A stretch of 64,000 nucleotides of DNA from Vibrio fortis (lineage in GTDB: Bacteria > Pseudomonadota > Gammaproteobacteria > Enterobacterales > Vibrionaceae): NCBI RefSeq assembly GCF_024347475.1, contig NZ_AP025488.1, positions 372,001 to 436,000 of the forward strand, read 5' to 3'. A model generated the notes under the pieces. The model saw nothing but the letters and a program-made list of their open reading frames with translations. It had not been told where the DNA came from and did no database searches. Shown here piece after piece: positions 51,582 through 60,735 of the stretch (positions within the stretch are counted from its first letter, which is position 1; each line of letters opens with the position of its first letter). The position numbers and the translations under genes are program-made.

Positions 51582-53096
51582 ATGAACAGCACTCTTTTTC
51601 TAACAGGCTTCGGCGTGTACGTATGTTTTTTAATTTGGTTAGGCTGGTTTGTCTCGCGTAATCAAAAATCTGGCGAAGATTTCTTATTAGGCGGCCGTGG
51701 CCTGCCACTATTTTTAGTACTTGGTACCACAGTAGCGACGATGGTCGGTACGGGTTCAAGTATGGGTGCGGTTGGCTTCGGCTACGCAAATGGTTGGGCG
51801 GGTGCTCTATACGGAATTGGCGGTGCTGTTGGCATCCTATTGCTTGCGTTATGGTTTGCTCCGGTTCGTAAGCTGAACTTCATGACAATGAGTGAAGAGC
51901 TCGCGTATTACGTGGGTGCTAACCGAATCGTGAAAAACGTGGTTGGCCTACTCATCTTTATCGCGTCCATCGGCTGGTTAGGTGCACACATTCTAGGTGG
52001 CGGCATGTACCTAGCGTGGATTGCTGACATCGACCTGAACCTTGCGAAGATCATTATTGCAGCGGCATTCACTATCTACGTTGTTATCGGTGGTTACACA
52101 GCGGTTGTATGGACCGATACTATCCAAGCAATCATCCTTTTTGCTGGTTTCATCTTGATGGCGGTGATGTCTGTGAACCATATTGGTGGCATGGATAACC
52201 TTTACGCTGCGATGGACCCTGCTGCTACAAGCTTTTTAGCAATCGATAAACTAGGCATTCTGCCTGCTGTTTCTCTGGCTGTGGTTATCGGTGTTGGTGT
52301 TCTGGCAACGCCTTCATTCCGCCAACGCATTTACTCTGGTAAAGACGTTTCAACTATCCGTCGTTCATTCGTGGCTTCTGGTGTGTTGTACCTTTTCTTC
52401 TCTATCATTCCAGCGATCATTGGTATGGCAGCACACGCTATCGACCCAACGTTGGATAACCCTAACTTCTCGTTCCCTTACATTGCAGCAACGGTACTTC
52501 CAGTTGGTGTTGGCATGATTGTTCTTATCGCTGGCCTATCTGCAACCATGTCGAGCGCAAGCTCAGATGCGATTGCGGGTGTATCTATCCTACTGCGTGA
52601 CGTATACGTGATGTTCACAGGCCGTGTACCAAACAAAGAATCAATGATGAACTACTCTCGCCTAGCTTTGGTTGTGGTGATTGGTTTTGCACTGCTGTTC
52701 GCATTGACGTCAAACGACATCATTGGCTACATCACTAAGATGATTTCAACGGTAATGTCAGGCATGTTCGTGTGCGGTATGTTGGGACGCTTCTGGAGCC
52801 GTTACAACTGGCAGGGTGCGATTGCAACACTGGTTGGCGCCTCTATCGCTTCTTTCACTGTAATGCTAAGCGCAGACCTAACAGCCTTCTGGGGCAACCC
52901 AGTGATTCCATCTTGTCTATTTGCACTAACAGCGGGTGTGGTAGTAAGCCTATGCACACCAGCTAACCAAGTGACTCCTGAAATGGCAAAAGCGATTCTT
53001 GATGACGAGCGTGCTCTGATGGAGATGGAAATGTCTGAGACTGGCGTCCTTGAAGAGGAAGCTGCACCTCAACGCCCTGCAAATCAAACAAGCTAA
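51582..53096 (+). CDS. sodium:solute symporter (SSS family)
   Basis: The 504-residue transporter has about 13 hydrophobic segments and SSS motifs: GEDFLLGGRGLPLFLVLGTTVATMVGTGSSMGAVGFGYANGW, IGGYTAVVWTDTIQAIIL and AGLSATMSSASSDAIAGVSIL. It should import the cluster's substrate with sodium across the inner membrane, which would be N-acetylglucosaminate or a related acid if the pathway assignment holds. The C-terminus is a soluble acidic tail (about 470-504). AGAGG lies before the ATG. Confidence 0.88.
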   Translation: MNSTLFLTGFGVYVCFLIWLGWFVSRNQKSGEDFLLGGRGLPLFLVLGTTVATMVGTGSSMGAVGFGYANGWAGALYGIGGAVGILLLALWFAPVRKLNFMTMSEELAYYVGANRIVKNVVGLLIFIASIGWLGAHILGGGMYLAWIADIDLNLAKIIIAAAFTIYVVIGGYTAVVWTDTIQAIILFAGFILMAVMSVNHIGGMDNLYAAMDPAATSFLAIDKLGILPAVSLAVVIGVGVLATPSFRQRIYSGKDVSTIRRSFVASGVLYLFFSIIPAIIGMAAHAIDPTLDNPNFSFPYIAATVLPVGVGMIVLIAGLSATMSSASSDAIAGVSILLRDVYVMFTGRVPNKESMMNYSRLALVVVIGFALLFALTSNDIIGYITKMISTVMSGMFVCGMLGRFWSRYNWQGAIATLVGASIASFTVMLSADLTAFWGNPVIPSCLFALTAGVVVSLCTPANQVTPEMAKAILDDERALMEMEMSETGVLEEEAAPQRPANQTS

Positions 53097-53186
53097 ACCT
53101 AGTCTCCACAACGGGTTTGCTAAGTTCTGGCCCTGCTTGTCTGCAGGGCCTTTTCCCCAAATTATCTTTCTATTTTAGGATCGGCT

Positions 53187-54134
53187 ATGCCTGCATCTTC
53201 TCATTTCAATATTGTTTTCTTTGGCGAATGTATGCTCGAAATCAGCGGCTCTCCATTAACCAAAAAGTTTGGCGGTGACACGCTAAATACCGCGCTTTAC
53301 CTTTCTCGCTTAACTCAAAATAAAGACCTATCAGTGCATTACGCGACAGGTCTTGGTAGTGATGAACTGTCTCAAAATATGATTGATAGCTGGCAGTTAG
53401 AAGGTATTCAAACCAATTTCGTAGAGCGCATTGCGAACAAGCTTCCTGGTCTCTACATGGTCGAAACCGATGAGACTGGTGAACGACACTTTCATTACTG
53501 GCGCAACGACGCGGCAGTCAAATCTTACTTCCAAACTGACGACCTGAATAAGCTTGAAATCGCGCTGACAGAGAAACAAGTCGACGCGGTTTACATTAGC
53601 GGCATCAGCATCGCGATTTTAGATGACACCTCACGTGAACGCCTGTTGAAAGCCATTGGCGTATTCTCAAATCAAGGCGGTAAGGTGATTTTCGATAACA
53701 ACTATCGCCCACAACTTTGGACGACTGACCAAGCCCAACATTGGTACGCCAAGTTATTGCCATTGGTAGACATCGCGCTGATCACCGAAGACGACGACCT
53801 ACTTGTTTGGGGTAACTCAGAGAGCGTTCAACAACGTTGTCTTCGCTTGGGCTGCCAAGAGATCGTTATCAAACGTGGCTGTGAGCCATGCAAAATTGTT
53901 CAGGTAGAAAGCGGCAAGGTAGTAGAAAACTACGTATCAGCGACAGCTGTTGCGAACGTTGTTGATACGTGCGCTGCCGGAGACTCCTTTGCGGCGGGTT
54001 ACTTAGCTGCACGCTTAACGGGCGAGAGTGCTACCGAAGCTGCTGAACTCGGCCACCAATTGGCTTCTACCGTTATTCAATATTCAGGCGCCATCATCCC
54101 GGTAAGCGCTATGAACCACCTAATCAAAAAATAG
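53187..54134 (+). CDS. kdgK: PfkB-family sugar kinase, likely 2-keto-3-deoxygluconate kinase
   Basis: The 315-residue kinase begins with VFFGECMLEISGSPLTKKFGGDTLNTALYLSRL (substrate glycine motif) and ends with VVDTCAAGDSFAAGYLAARL, whose Asp is the catalytic base. IFDNNYRPQLW in the middle is typical of KDG kinases. It should phosphorylate 2-keto-3-deoxygluconate to KDPG. It is followed after 20 bases by a KDPG aldolase gene, which strongly supports this substrate. Confidence 0.9.
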   Translation: MPASSHFNIVFFGECMLEISGSPLTKKFGGDTLNTALYLSRLTQNKDLSVHYATGLGSDELSQNMIDSWQLEGIQTNFVERIANKLPGLYMVETDETGERHFHYWRNDAAVKSYFQTDDLNKLEIALTEKQVDAVYISGISIAILDDTSRERLLKAIGVFSNQGGKVIFDNNYRPQLWTTDQAQHWYAKLLPLVDIALITEDDDLLVWGNSESVQQRCLRLGCQEIVIKRGCEPCKIVQVESGKVVENYVSATAVANVVDTCAAGDSFAAGYLAARLTGESATEAAELGHQLASTVIQYSGAIIPVSAMNHLIKK

Positions 54135-54154
54135 AAAAATAAAGCGAAATTATT

Positions 54155-54787
54155 ATGTCTCAAGAAATGATCAACACACTTAAGCAATTCAAAGTTATCC
54201 CTGTTATTCAAATCAACAAGGTGGAACACGCGATTCCATTGGCAAAAGTGTTGGTTGAAAACGGCCTACCAGTGGCAGAAGTGACGTTCCGTACCGAAGC
54301 GGCAGCGGATTCGATTCGTGCGATGCGTGATGCCTACCCAGAGATGTGTATCGGCGCTGGCACAGTATTAACCCGTGAGCAGATCGACCTTGCGAAAGAA
54401 GCGGGCAGTGAGTTCATCGTAGCGCCAGGTTTGAATCCAAACACGGTCAAGCGTTGCCAAGAGATCGGCATGCCAATCGTTCCTGGCGTAAATAACCCAA
54501 GCCAAGTAGAGCAAGCGTTGGAGCTCGGTCTTAACTTCTTGAAGTTCTTCCCAGCAGAAGCGTCTGGTGGCATCAACATGGTGAAATCTCTGCTAGCGCC
54601 TTATGTTGATGTGTCGTTAATGCCTACTGGCGGTATCGGCAAGCATAACGTCAATGACTACCTAGCCGTCGATCGCGTGGTGTGCTGTGGCGGTACTTGG
54701 ATGGTTTCTCCAAAAATGATCGAAAACGAGCAGTGGGACGAGATTGCAGTGCTGGTTCGTGAAGCGGTTGAGCTGGTTAGCCAGTAA
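54155..54787 (+). CDS. eda: 2-keto-3-deoxy-6-phosphogluconate aldolase
   Basis: The enzyme splits KDPG into pyruvate and glyceraldehyde-3-phosphate. The 210-residue class I aldolase has VIQINKVEHAIPLAKVLVENGLPVAEVTFRTEAA (Glu 42, Arg 46), CIGAGTVLT, FIVAPGLNP and the Schiff-base Lys 130 in LKFFPAEASGG. Length and motifs match Eda (about 213). Substrate could also include 2-keto-4-hydroxyglutarate, as usual in this family. Confidence 0.95.
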   Translation: MSQEMINTLKQFKVIPVIQINKVEHAIPLAKVLVENGLPVAEVTFRTEAAADSIRAMRDAYPEMCIGAGTVLTREQIDLAKEAGSEFIVAPGLNPNTVKRCQEIGMPIVPGVNNPSQVEQALELGLNFLKFFPAEASGGINMVKSLLAPYVDVSLMPTGGIGKHNVNDYLAVDRVVCCGGTWMVSPKMIENEQWDEIAVLVREAVELVSQ

Positions 54788-54864
54788 TACGTTTGTGGGC
54801 TCGTTCGTTTTTAATAGGCGATAGGCTTTGAGCTCACGACAAACAGCAGCAGTGGCTGATGATT

Positions 54865-54898
54865 CTGTTTTGTGAATCGCCTCCGATAAACAAAACAG
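54865..54898. repeat. inverted repeat ahead of the GH20 gene
   Basis: CTGTTTTGT (54865-54873) and ACAAAACAG (54890-54898) flank a 16-base loop, 29 bases before the GH20 start, with no T run after. A leader structure or operator is possible. Confidence 0.5.
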
Positions 54899-54926
54899 AG
54901 CCCCCCGTTATATAGGAAAACTAATA

Positions 54927-57377
54927 ATGAAAAAAACTATATTGTCTCTATTAATTTCAGGTTCACTAGTATCCCCAATGGCGTTAGCAATGGCTCCGAA
55001 TTCCGATCTTAATTTAATGCCGTACCCACAAAAGGTTGAACTACAAGCTGGCCAAGTAAAGGTAGACGGTGACTTCAAGGTTTACATCAAAGGCTTTAAT
55101 TCTGATCGCGTTGAGTACACGGCAAAACGCTTTGTCGACCGTTTGGTACGCCAAACCGGTATTCCGATTCTGAATTGGCAGGTTGATAGTGCAGACCAAG
55201 CAAATCTGATCATTGATATCGACGCAGCTCCAAAGTCTGAAATTCAAAACATCGACTCTGTAGAGTCTTACAAGATCACCACTCAGGGTGAACAAATCAC
55301 GCTGAGTGCCCCAAGTCCTTATGGGGCTATTCACGGTATCGAAACCCTTTTGCAGCTCGTTGAAACGACAGCGACTGGCTACCATATCCCTGCCGTTACG
55401 ATTGTTGATGAACCTCGCTTTCGGTGGCGCGGTGTTTCTTACGATACGTCTCGTCACTTTATTGAATTTGATGTGTTGATTCGTCAGTTAGATGCGATGG
55501 CTTCTGCGAAAATGAACGTGTTCCATTGGCATTTCTGGGACGACCAAGGTATTCGCATTCAAACGGAATCTTGGCCGCGTCTATGGTCAGAAACCACCGA
55601 TGGTGACTACTACACCAAAGACCAAGTTCGTTACTTAGTTGAGTATGCTCGTAACCTTGGCATTCGTGTGATTCCAGAAGTCTCACTGCCGGGACACTCA
55701 TCTGCTGTGGCGCATGCTTACCCACGCTTAATGTCGGGTGGGGAAGGTCAAAGCTATGACCAAGAACGTGGCTGGGGCGTGTTTGAGCCATTGATGGACC
55801 CTCTAAACCCAGAGCTTTATGAAATGCTGGGTGATGTGTTTGATGAAGTGACCGAGTTGTTCCCAGATGAGTACTTCCACATTGGTGGCGATGAGCCGAA
55901 TTACTCTCAATGGATTAACAGTGAAAAGCATCAGAAATTCATCCAAGAGAACGGCATTGATGGCGAGCGCGGTTTGCAGTCTTACCTCAACGTAAAAGTT
56001 GAGAAGATGCTGGAAGAGCGTGGCAAGAAGATGACGGGGTGGGATGAGATTTGGCATAAAGATCTGCCGACGTCTATCGTGATTCAAAGTTGGCAAGGTC
56101 ACGACAGTATTGGCCGTGCGGCGAAAGAGGGCTACGCAGGCATTCTCTCTACCGGCTACTACTTAGACCAGCCTCAGCCAACAAGCTACCATTACCGCAA
56201 TGACCCAATGCCAACGGGAATCACGGTTGATGATAAGCTTCACAGTGGCGAGAAATTCGTGACTTACCAATGGCAAAAGCCTCGTTCTAAAGGCAGTCCA
56301 CGTAAGGGAACGCTTACTATCATTGAAGCTAAAGACGGTACTTTCCGTGCGTTCAGTGATTACAACGGCAAGTCTCGCGAAGAGATTTATATCCTCGATT
56401 ATGTGCCGGGCAAAACCTTTGTCGGCCACTTCGATAACTTTATGTCGTACACGGAATTTAACCTGAACCTCAATCCAAATGGGTTCTCTGAGGGCAGCTA
56501 CCAATTGATTGGTAACGTGCGCTGGCCAACGACAGGTGAAGTGATTGCAAGCAGTGATATCGAAGGCAGTGTAATCCCTGAGCCAAATGGTGGTTACCCT
56601 GCAGAGCTCACCGATAAAGAAAAAGATCTTATCTTAGGTGGCGAGATCACCATGTGGCTAGAGAATAAAGACAGCCTCACGGTAGAAAACTACCTATGGC
56701 CTCGTAGTTACGCGATTGCAGAACGTTTCTGGTCGGATGCTGAGTTGACTGATGAGCGCAGTATGTATAAACGTATGAAAGCGATGGACACATGGTCGGA
56801 AATCTCAGTAGGCCTGCGTCACCACGCGGATGCCGATATGTTGTTGAAGCGCATTGCCAAAGACCAAGGTATCCAAGACCTGCGTGTTCTTTCAAAGTAC
56901 ACCGAGCCAGCACAATATTATGCTCGCAACTGGGAGAAGTGGAACTCAACAGAGCCTAAGGGCATTTTGTACAGTCAATATGAACGCCTAAACCGCTTTG
57001 TTGATGCACTGCCAGTAGAAAGCTACGCGGTGTATGAGATGCAAGATTTGGTTAACGAAGTCGCGACAGGCAACCAACAGGCATTGGATCAACTTGCTGA
57101 GCATTATCAGCAAGCAAAGTCGGCTGCACTTGCCGCTGAAACTATCTTTGCTTCCAATGTCTCTTCGGTAGAGACTGTGGTGGTGGCAGAGAAAACCGTC
57201 GAAGTTGCCGATCTGGCGTTAACCTTGATTGCTAAAGCGAAAATGGGTGAGCAAATTCGACAAGCAGACGCCAACGCCTACCAAGCGATTCTATCTGATG
57301 CTGCAAAGATCTACGATGAATCGATCATCGCGATTGTTCGTCCAACAGAGCGATTGATGAAACACTTAACTCAGTAA
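54927..57377 (+). CDS. exported GH20 beta-N-acetylhexosaminidase
   Basis: The 816-residue protein has a signal peptide (about 1-21), a GH20b-type N-terminal domain (about 28-165) and a GH20 barrel (about 168-460, with YDTSRHFIEFDVLIRQLDAMASAKMNVFHWHFWDDQGIRI). The catalytic Asp 322-Glu 323 pair sits in HIGGDEPNYSQW. An inserted region (about 440-560) and a helical C-terminal tail follow. It should remove terminal GlcNAc from chitooligosaccharides in the periplasm or outside. Next to a glucosaminate pathway it may free GlcNAc1A from oxidised chitobiose. It has its own terminator at 57404. Confidence 0.9.
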   Translation: MKKTILSLLISGSLVSPMALAMAPNSDLNLMPYPQKVELQAGQVKVDGDFKVYIKGFNSDRVEYTAKRFVDRLVRQTGIPILNWQVDSADQANLIIDIDAAPKSEIQNIDSVESYKITTQGEQITLSAPSPYGAIHGIETLLQLVETTATGYHIPAVTIVDEPRFRWRGVSYDTSRHFIEFDVLIRQLDAMASAKMNVFHWHFWDDQGIRIQTESWPRLWSETTDGDYYTKDQVRYLVEYARNLGIRVIPEVSLPGHSSAVAHAYPRLMSGGEGQSYDQERGWGVFEPLMDPLNPELYEMLGDVFDEVTELFPDEYFHIGGDEPNYSQWINSEKHQKFIQENGIDGERGLQSYLNVKVEKMLEERGKKMTGWDEIWHKDLPTSIVIQSWQGHDSIGRAAKEGYAGILSTGYYLDQPQPTSYHYRNDPMPTGITVDDKLHSGEKFVTYQWQKPRSKGSPRKGTLTIIEAKDGTFRAFSDYNGKSREEIYILDYVPGKTFVGHFDNFMSYTEFNLNLNPNGFSEGSYQLIGNVRWPTTGEVIASSDIEGSVIPEPNGGYPAELTDKEKDLILGGEITMWLENKDSLTVENYLWPRSYAIAERFWSDAELTDERSMYKRMKAMDTWSEISVGLRHHADADMLLKRIAKDQGIQDLRVLSKYTEPAQYYARNWEKWNSTEPKGILYSQYERLNRFVDALPVESYAVYEMQDLVNEVATGNQQALDQLAEHYQQAKSAALAAETIFASNVSSVETVVVAEKTVEVADLALTLIAKAKMGEQIRQADANAYQAILSDAAKIYDESIIAIVRPTERLMKHLTQ

Positions 57378-57403
57378 TGAATCTCCTCATTGAATAGAAA
57401 TGT

Positions 57404-57435
57404 AGCCGCCCAATGAATAGTCGGGCGGCTTTTTA
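57404..57435 (+). terminator. terminator of the GH20 gene
   Basis: AGCCGCCC (57404-57411) pairs with GGGCGGCT (57423-57430) and is followed by TTTTA. Confidence 0.9.
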
Positions 57436-57614
57436 TTTTAACAGCCAACTATACTTCTCCGGATTCGTCTCTTTTAGGACGTCAACTTCATTCTCAAAAT
57501 GAGAAACCTCTCTCCAATGTTGCTAACTTAATGAAATTAAAAGACTAATTTTTAGGCATCATCCTTGCTCTCTTCTACTTTACACATTTACCGTCAGTTG
57601 AGAGAGGGAACGCA

Positions 57615-59294
57615 ATGAGAATATGGAATCCACTGGTCACGGCAGGCTGTATGATCCCCAGCCTAGCGCTTGCACTTACCACGTCAGATTTTATTTTTGA
57701 GTCAGGCGCTGACAGCTCGAATTACTCCGCAAAAGGCAAACCGAATGACACCTATTCGATAGCCGATACACTACCCCATGACACTTTAGACAACGTTTAT
57801 TCGATGCTGCCCGAAGGGGCTTATGTCAACAGTGCCTTCATCGCGCCAGAGCGTTACTCAAACATCGATATTGATGATGAGCTGGGTGGCGAAGCGTTTG
57901 CTTCTGCCAAGGTGACGTTTCTAAACGAAGGGGCAGGCTACCGCAATGCGTTAGGCTACTTTGTTTATGACACCAATAACCCGCCAGCGTCGGTCGATGA
58001 CATTACTGCCCACACCATTATCTTTCCTAACAGCTCAAAAGCACCAGATGGTGAGATGATCGAAGGGGATACCATAGATTTAGACGTTGAACTGACGGCA
58101 GGCCAAACCTTAGCGTTCTTCGTGATCCCCAATGGATGGGGGTGGTCGGGTTCTTATAACAACATTGAATCACTGGGCAGCTGGGGAACGCCATTCTATA
58201 GCTACTCTGAACTCAATCCAGAAACGACAGCAAGCCTGCGAAGACATAATGTTGCCTTCATTGATACAGAGAATGAGTTCTTCGTCTTGGGTTTTGAAGA
58301 TTTACACCGCACGGGGGGGGATCATGACTTCAACGACCTTCTATTTACCGTTGAAATTACACCGTTTACTGCGGTTGATGGGGTTAACACTGATGGTTCG
58401 ACAGACTCAAAGTATGAGCCATTAGTGCAGCAAGACAGTGATATCACCATCACATCTGTTTATCCGAGTGGCAATGAGTATGCGACGATCGCGTTCGAGG
58501 ATAGATGGCCATTGATGGGCGACTACGATTTCAATGACGTGGTTTGGCGTTACCAAATAACAGAACAGCTAAACGGCCAACGTGAGCTAAAAAACATCAG
58601 TTTTGATTACACCCTACAAGCGATGGGAGCTGGATTTTCAAACGGTTATGGTATTCATCTACCGGGTGTTGATCCAAGTAATATCGCTAACGCAACCCTG
58701 ATGCGTAATGGTGTAGCAGTAACGCACTCGATTGTGAAACAAGGCACTAGCGATGCGGTGTTGATTGTCTCTGAAGACCTTAAAGTTGACCTTCAAAACC
58801 TAGGTGAACTTACTGAAAGTTGTACCTTCTATCGCACGCAAGTCGACTGTTTGGGGACGCAAACTGTTGGTGCACTGCAATACCAACTCTACGTCGAGTT
58901 CACCACTCCTGTACCGCGTGACATTGTTGGCTACCCTCCCTACGACTCGTTCATTTTTGCCGCTAAGTACATGTATCACGGCGACTTTACCAATGAAGCT
59001 CCTGGGTTCACTTGGCAGACTCATTTAAAACAGTTTGCGGGTACCAATGACATGAACAACGCTTTCTTCAATACTCACGATGACAAGTCGGACAATATTG
59101 CTTCATTTACTACCGAAAACAATATGCCTTGGGCGATCAACATTCGCGACGAATGGGATCACCCGATTGAATACACAGACATTTGTGAGGCTTACCTAAC
59201 CTTTGATGATTGGGTGGAAGCGAGTGGTGAGAGCCATGGTGAGTGGTACAAAACCGCTGTAGAAAGTACCTCTGTATCAGCAACGGGCGAATAA
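57615..59294 (+). CDS. exported LruC-domain protein with DUF4114-like region
   Basis: The 559-residue protein has a signal peptide (about 1-20, ending ALALALT). A DUF4114-like segment follows (about 215-260, with FFVLGFEDLHRTGGDHDFNDLLFTVE), and then a LruC domain (about 270-520, with IAFEDRWPLMGDYDFNDVVWRY). Both carry D-x-DFND motifs that look like calcium-binding loops. LruC proteins are exported and of unknown function in most bacteria. The lipoprotein gene 10 bases downstream is probably a partner. A run of eight Gs at 58313-58320 lies inside the gene. I do not know what it binds. Confidence 0.8.
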   Translation: MRIWNPLVTAGCMIPSLALALTTSDFIFESGADSSNYSAKGKPNDTYSIADTLPHDTLDNVYSMLPEGAYVNSAFIAPERYSNIDIDDELGGEAFASAKVTFLNEGAGYRNALGYFVYDTNNPPASVDDITAHTIIFPNSSKAPDGEMIEGDTIDLDVELTAGQTLAFFVIPNGWGWSGSYNNIESLGSWGTPFYSYSELNPETTASLRRHNVAFIDTENEFFVLGFEDLHRTGGDHDFNDLLFTVEITPFTAVDGVNTDGSTDSKYEPLVQQDSDITITSVYPSGNEYATIAFEDRWPLMGDYDFNDVVWRYQITEQLNGQRELKNISFDYTLQAMGAGFSNGYGIHLPGVDPSNIANATLMRNGVAVTHSIVKQGTSDAVLIVSEDLKVDLQNLGELTESCTFYRTQVDCLGTQTVGALQYQLYVEFTTPVPRDIVGYPPYDSFIFAAKYMYHGDFTNEAPGFTWQTHLKQFAGTNDMNNAFFNTHDDKSDNIASFTTENNMPWAINIRDEWDHPIEYTDICEAYLTFDDWVEASGESHGEWYKTAVESTSVSATGE

Positions 59295-59304
59295 GGAGAG
59301 CGTC

Positions 59305-59745
59305 ATGAAAACATCTATTAAATCAGTCAGCCTACTTGCGATTCTAGCCCTTACCGCATGTGGAGGTGGTGGCGGAGGTGGCGGTGGTTCAACGGCTCAA
59401 CCTACTGCGACCGTTGCTGCAGAAGATATCGTCGCTTCGCGTGACTTCTCGTTTGATGTCGGTGAGAAAATCACCTTATCGATTGATTATTTGGGGGAAA
59501 CCAAGGGAGCATTACACCTCTACTCAAAAGCAGCCTTTGTTAAAGCCGATGGTGAAGCGATTCCAGATCCGGTTTCGCGCATCACGACGATCTATCCAGA
59601 TCTCACCGATGAGGTTGAGCTAGAGATCAATTCGAACTGGGACTCACTCTACGTACGCTGGGTACCGATGACCAGTAGCGAGTCTGAGCAGACGTGGAGC
59701 ATTTCCCTAGGAGAGCCGAGCAACAGTTATCACCTAACCTTTTAA
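59305..59745 (+). CDS. small lipoprotein with poly-glycine linker
   Basis: The 146-residue product has a lipoprotein signal (ILALTACGG, lipobox LTAC with Cys 19) followed by nine glycines and a Ser/Thr/Ala linker, then a beta-rich domain (about 40-146). It should be lipidated and anchored, probably at the outer membrane. GGAGAG precedes its ATG. It shares an operon with the LruC protein and its domain could bind the same target. I do not recognise a named family. Confidence 0.78.
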   Translation: MKTSIKSVSLLAILALTACGGGGGGGGGSTAQPTATVAAEDIVASRDFSFDVGEKITLSIDYLGETKGALHLYSKAAFVKADGEAIPDPVSRITTIYPDLTDEVELEINSNWDSLYVRWVPMTSSESEQTWSISLGEPSNSYHLTF

Positions 59746-59773
59746 TTGATCATTGTTTCACTTCAAATCGAGC

Positions 59774-59804
59774 GGAGAGTACGACGTTGTACTCTCTGTT
59801 TTTG
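59774..59804 (+). terminator. terminator of the LruC-lipoprotein operon
   Basis: GAGAGTAC and GTACTCTC form a perfect 8-bp stem with a six-base loop; TGTTTTTG follows. Confidence 0.85.
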
Positions 59805-60031
59805 TGCATTGTCTCTTAATGTTCTCTGATTGATTATTGAACAACTCTTATCAAAAACAATCGACCAATAAACATCATACCTCAAATCTTTTGGTTATTT
59901 ATTTAGAGTGCTAATGATTGGTTAACTCTTTGTTTTTATGTGATTTGTTTTAGGTTTTGGGTCTGCATCGTAACCATTTTGTTAAAATAATCATTTGAAC
60001 CCTAACTAGTTTTCTGTCATTTTATAATTAA

Positions 60032-60045
60032 TTGAACGTTCAATA
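60032..60045. promoter_or_regulatory. BetI operator candidate
   Basis: ATTGAACGTTCAAT is a perfect 14-bp palindrome 20 bases before betI. It resembles the TTGAAC/GTTCAA site bound by the choline-responsive TetR repressor BetI. Confidence 0.8.
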
Positions 60046-60065
60046 AAAAATAAAAGGACTCACAA

Positions 60066-60668
60066 ATGCCCAAGGTTGGGATGCCAGATATCCGAAAACC
60101 ACAGCTAGTACAAGCCACAATGACGGTGATCGATCGCGTCGGTTTGCACTCGGCCAGTATTGCTTTGATCAGTAAAGAAGCTGGCGTATCTACTGGAATT
60201 ATCAACCACTATTTTGGTGGCAAGCATGGGCTACTTGAAGAGACGATGCGCGAGATCTTGCGCCAGTTGTCGGTAACCATCACCAATGCTCTGAAAGAGC
60301 TTCCCGTCAATGCTCATCAAAAAAGAATCAATGCCATCATCAACGGCAATTTCGAAGGCTACCAAGCGGAGAACAAGGTCGCGAAAACCTGGTTGGCGTT
60401 TTGGTCTTACTCAATGCATGACGCTCAGCTTAAAAGGCTGCAGCGAGTGAATGAGAAACGCCTTATTTCTCATTTGCTTATCGAGCTAAAAGCTCTTTTA
60501 GAGCCGGAGCAAGCTGAGTTGGTTGCTCACGGAATCGCATCCTTAATTGATGGTATTTGGTTGCGTGGGACGCTTAACCCCGAAGGTATTGATGCAAACA
60601 AAGCTCGTGCAATTATTAATGATTATCTCGATAAGCAGCTGACGTTCTACGCACTGAATGTCGATTAG
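60066..60668 (+). CDS. betI: choline-responsive transcriptional repressor BetI
   Basis: BetI is a TetR-family repressor that controls glycine betaine synthesis and is released by choline. The 200-residue product matches the family length. Its N-terminal helix-turn-helix (about 10-55) carries the near-invariant [28 protein letters not shown]. The C-terminal ligand domain includes [20 protein letters not shown] and [19 protein letters not shown] precedes the ATG. It leads the betI-betB-betA operon, and an operator candidate lies just upstream. Confidence 0.97.
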   Translation: MPKVGMPDIRKPQLVQATMTVIDRVGLHSASIALISKEAGVSTGIINHYFGGKHGLLEETMREILRQLSVTITNALKELPVNAHQKRINAIINGNFEGYQAENKVAKTWLAFWSYSMHDAQLKRLQRVNEKRLISHLLIELKALLEPEQAELVAHGIASLIDGIWLRGTLNPEGIDANKARAIINDYLDKQLTFYALNVD

Positions 60669-60735
60669 TACGCTAAAAATCTCATAATTTTAATGGGCCA
60701 ACAGTGCCCAAACATAGACAAAGTCAGAAACTCAA

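Larger units (their letters stand above)
59746..60065. promoter_or_regulatory. betI upstream region
   Basis: No gene is supported in this 320-bp gap. It holds the lipoprotein terminator and, near its end, the BetI-like palindrome. The middle is strongly AT-rich, as is usual for a regulated promoter region. Confidence 0.5.
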
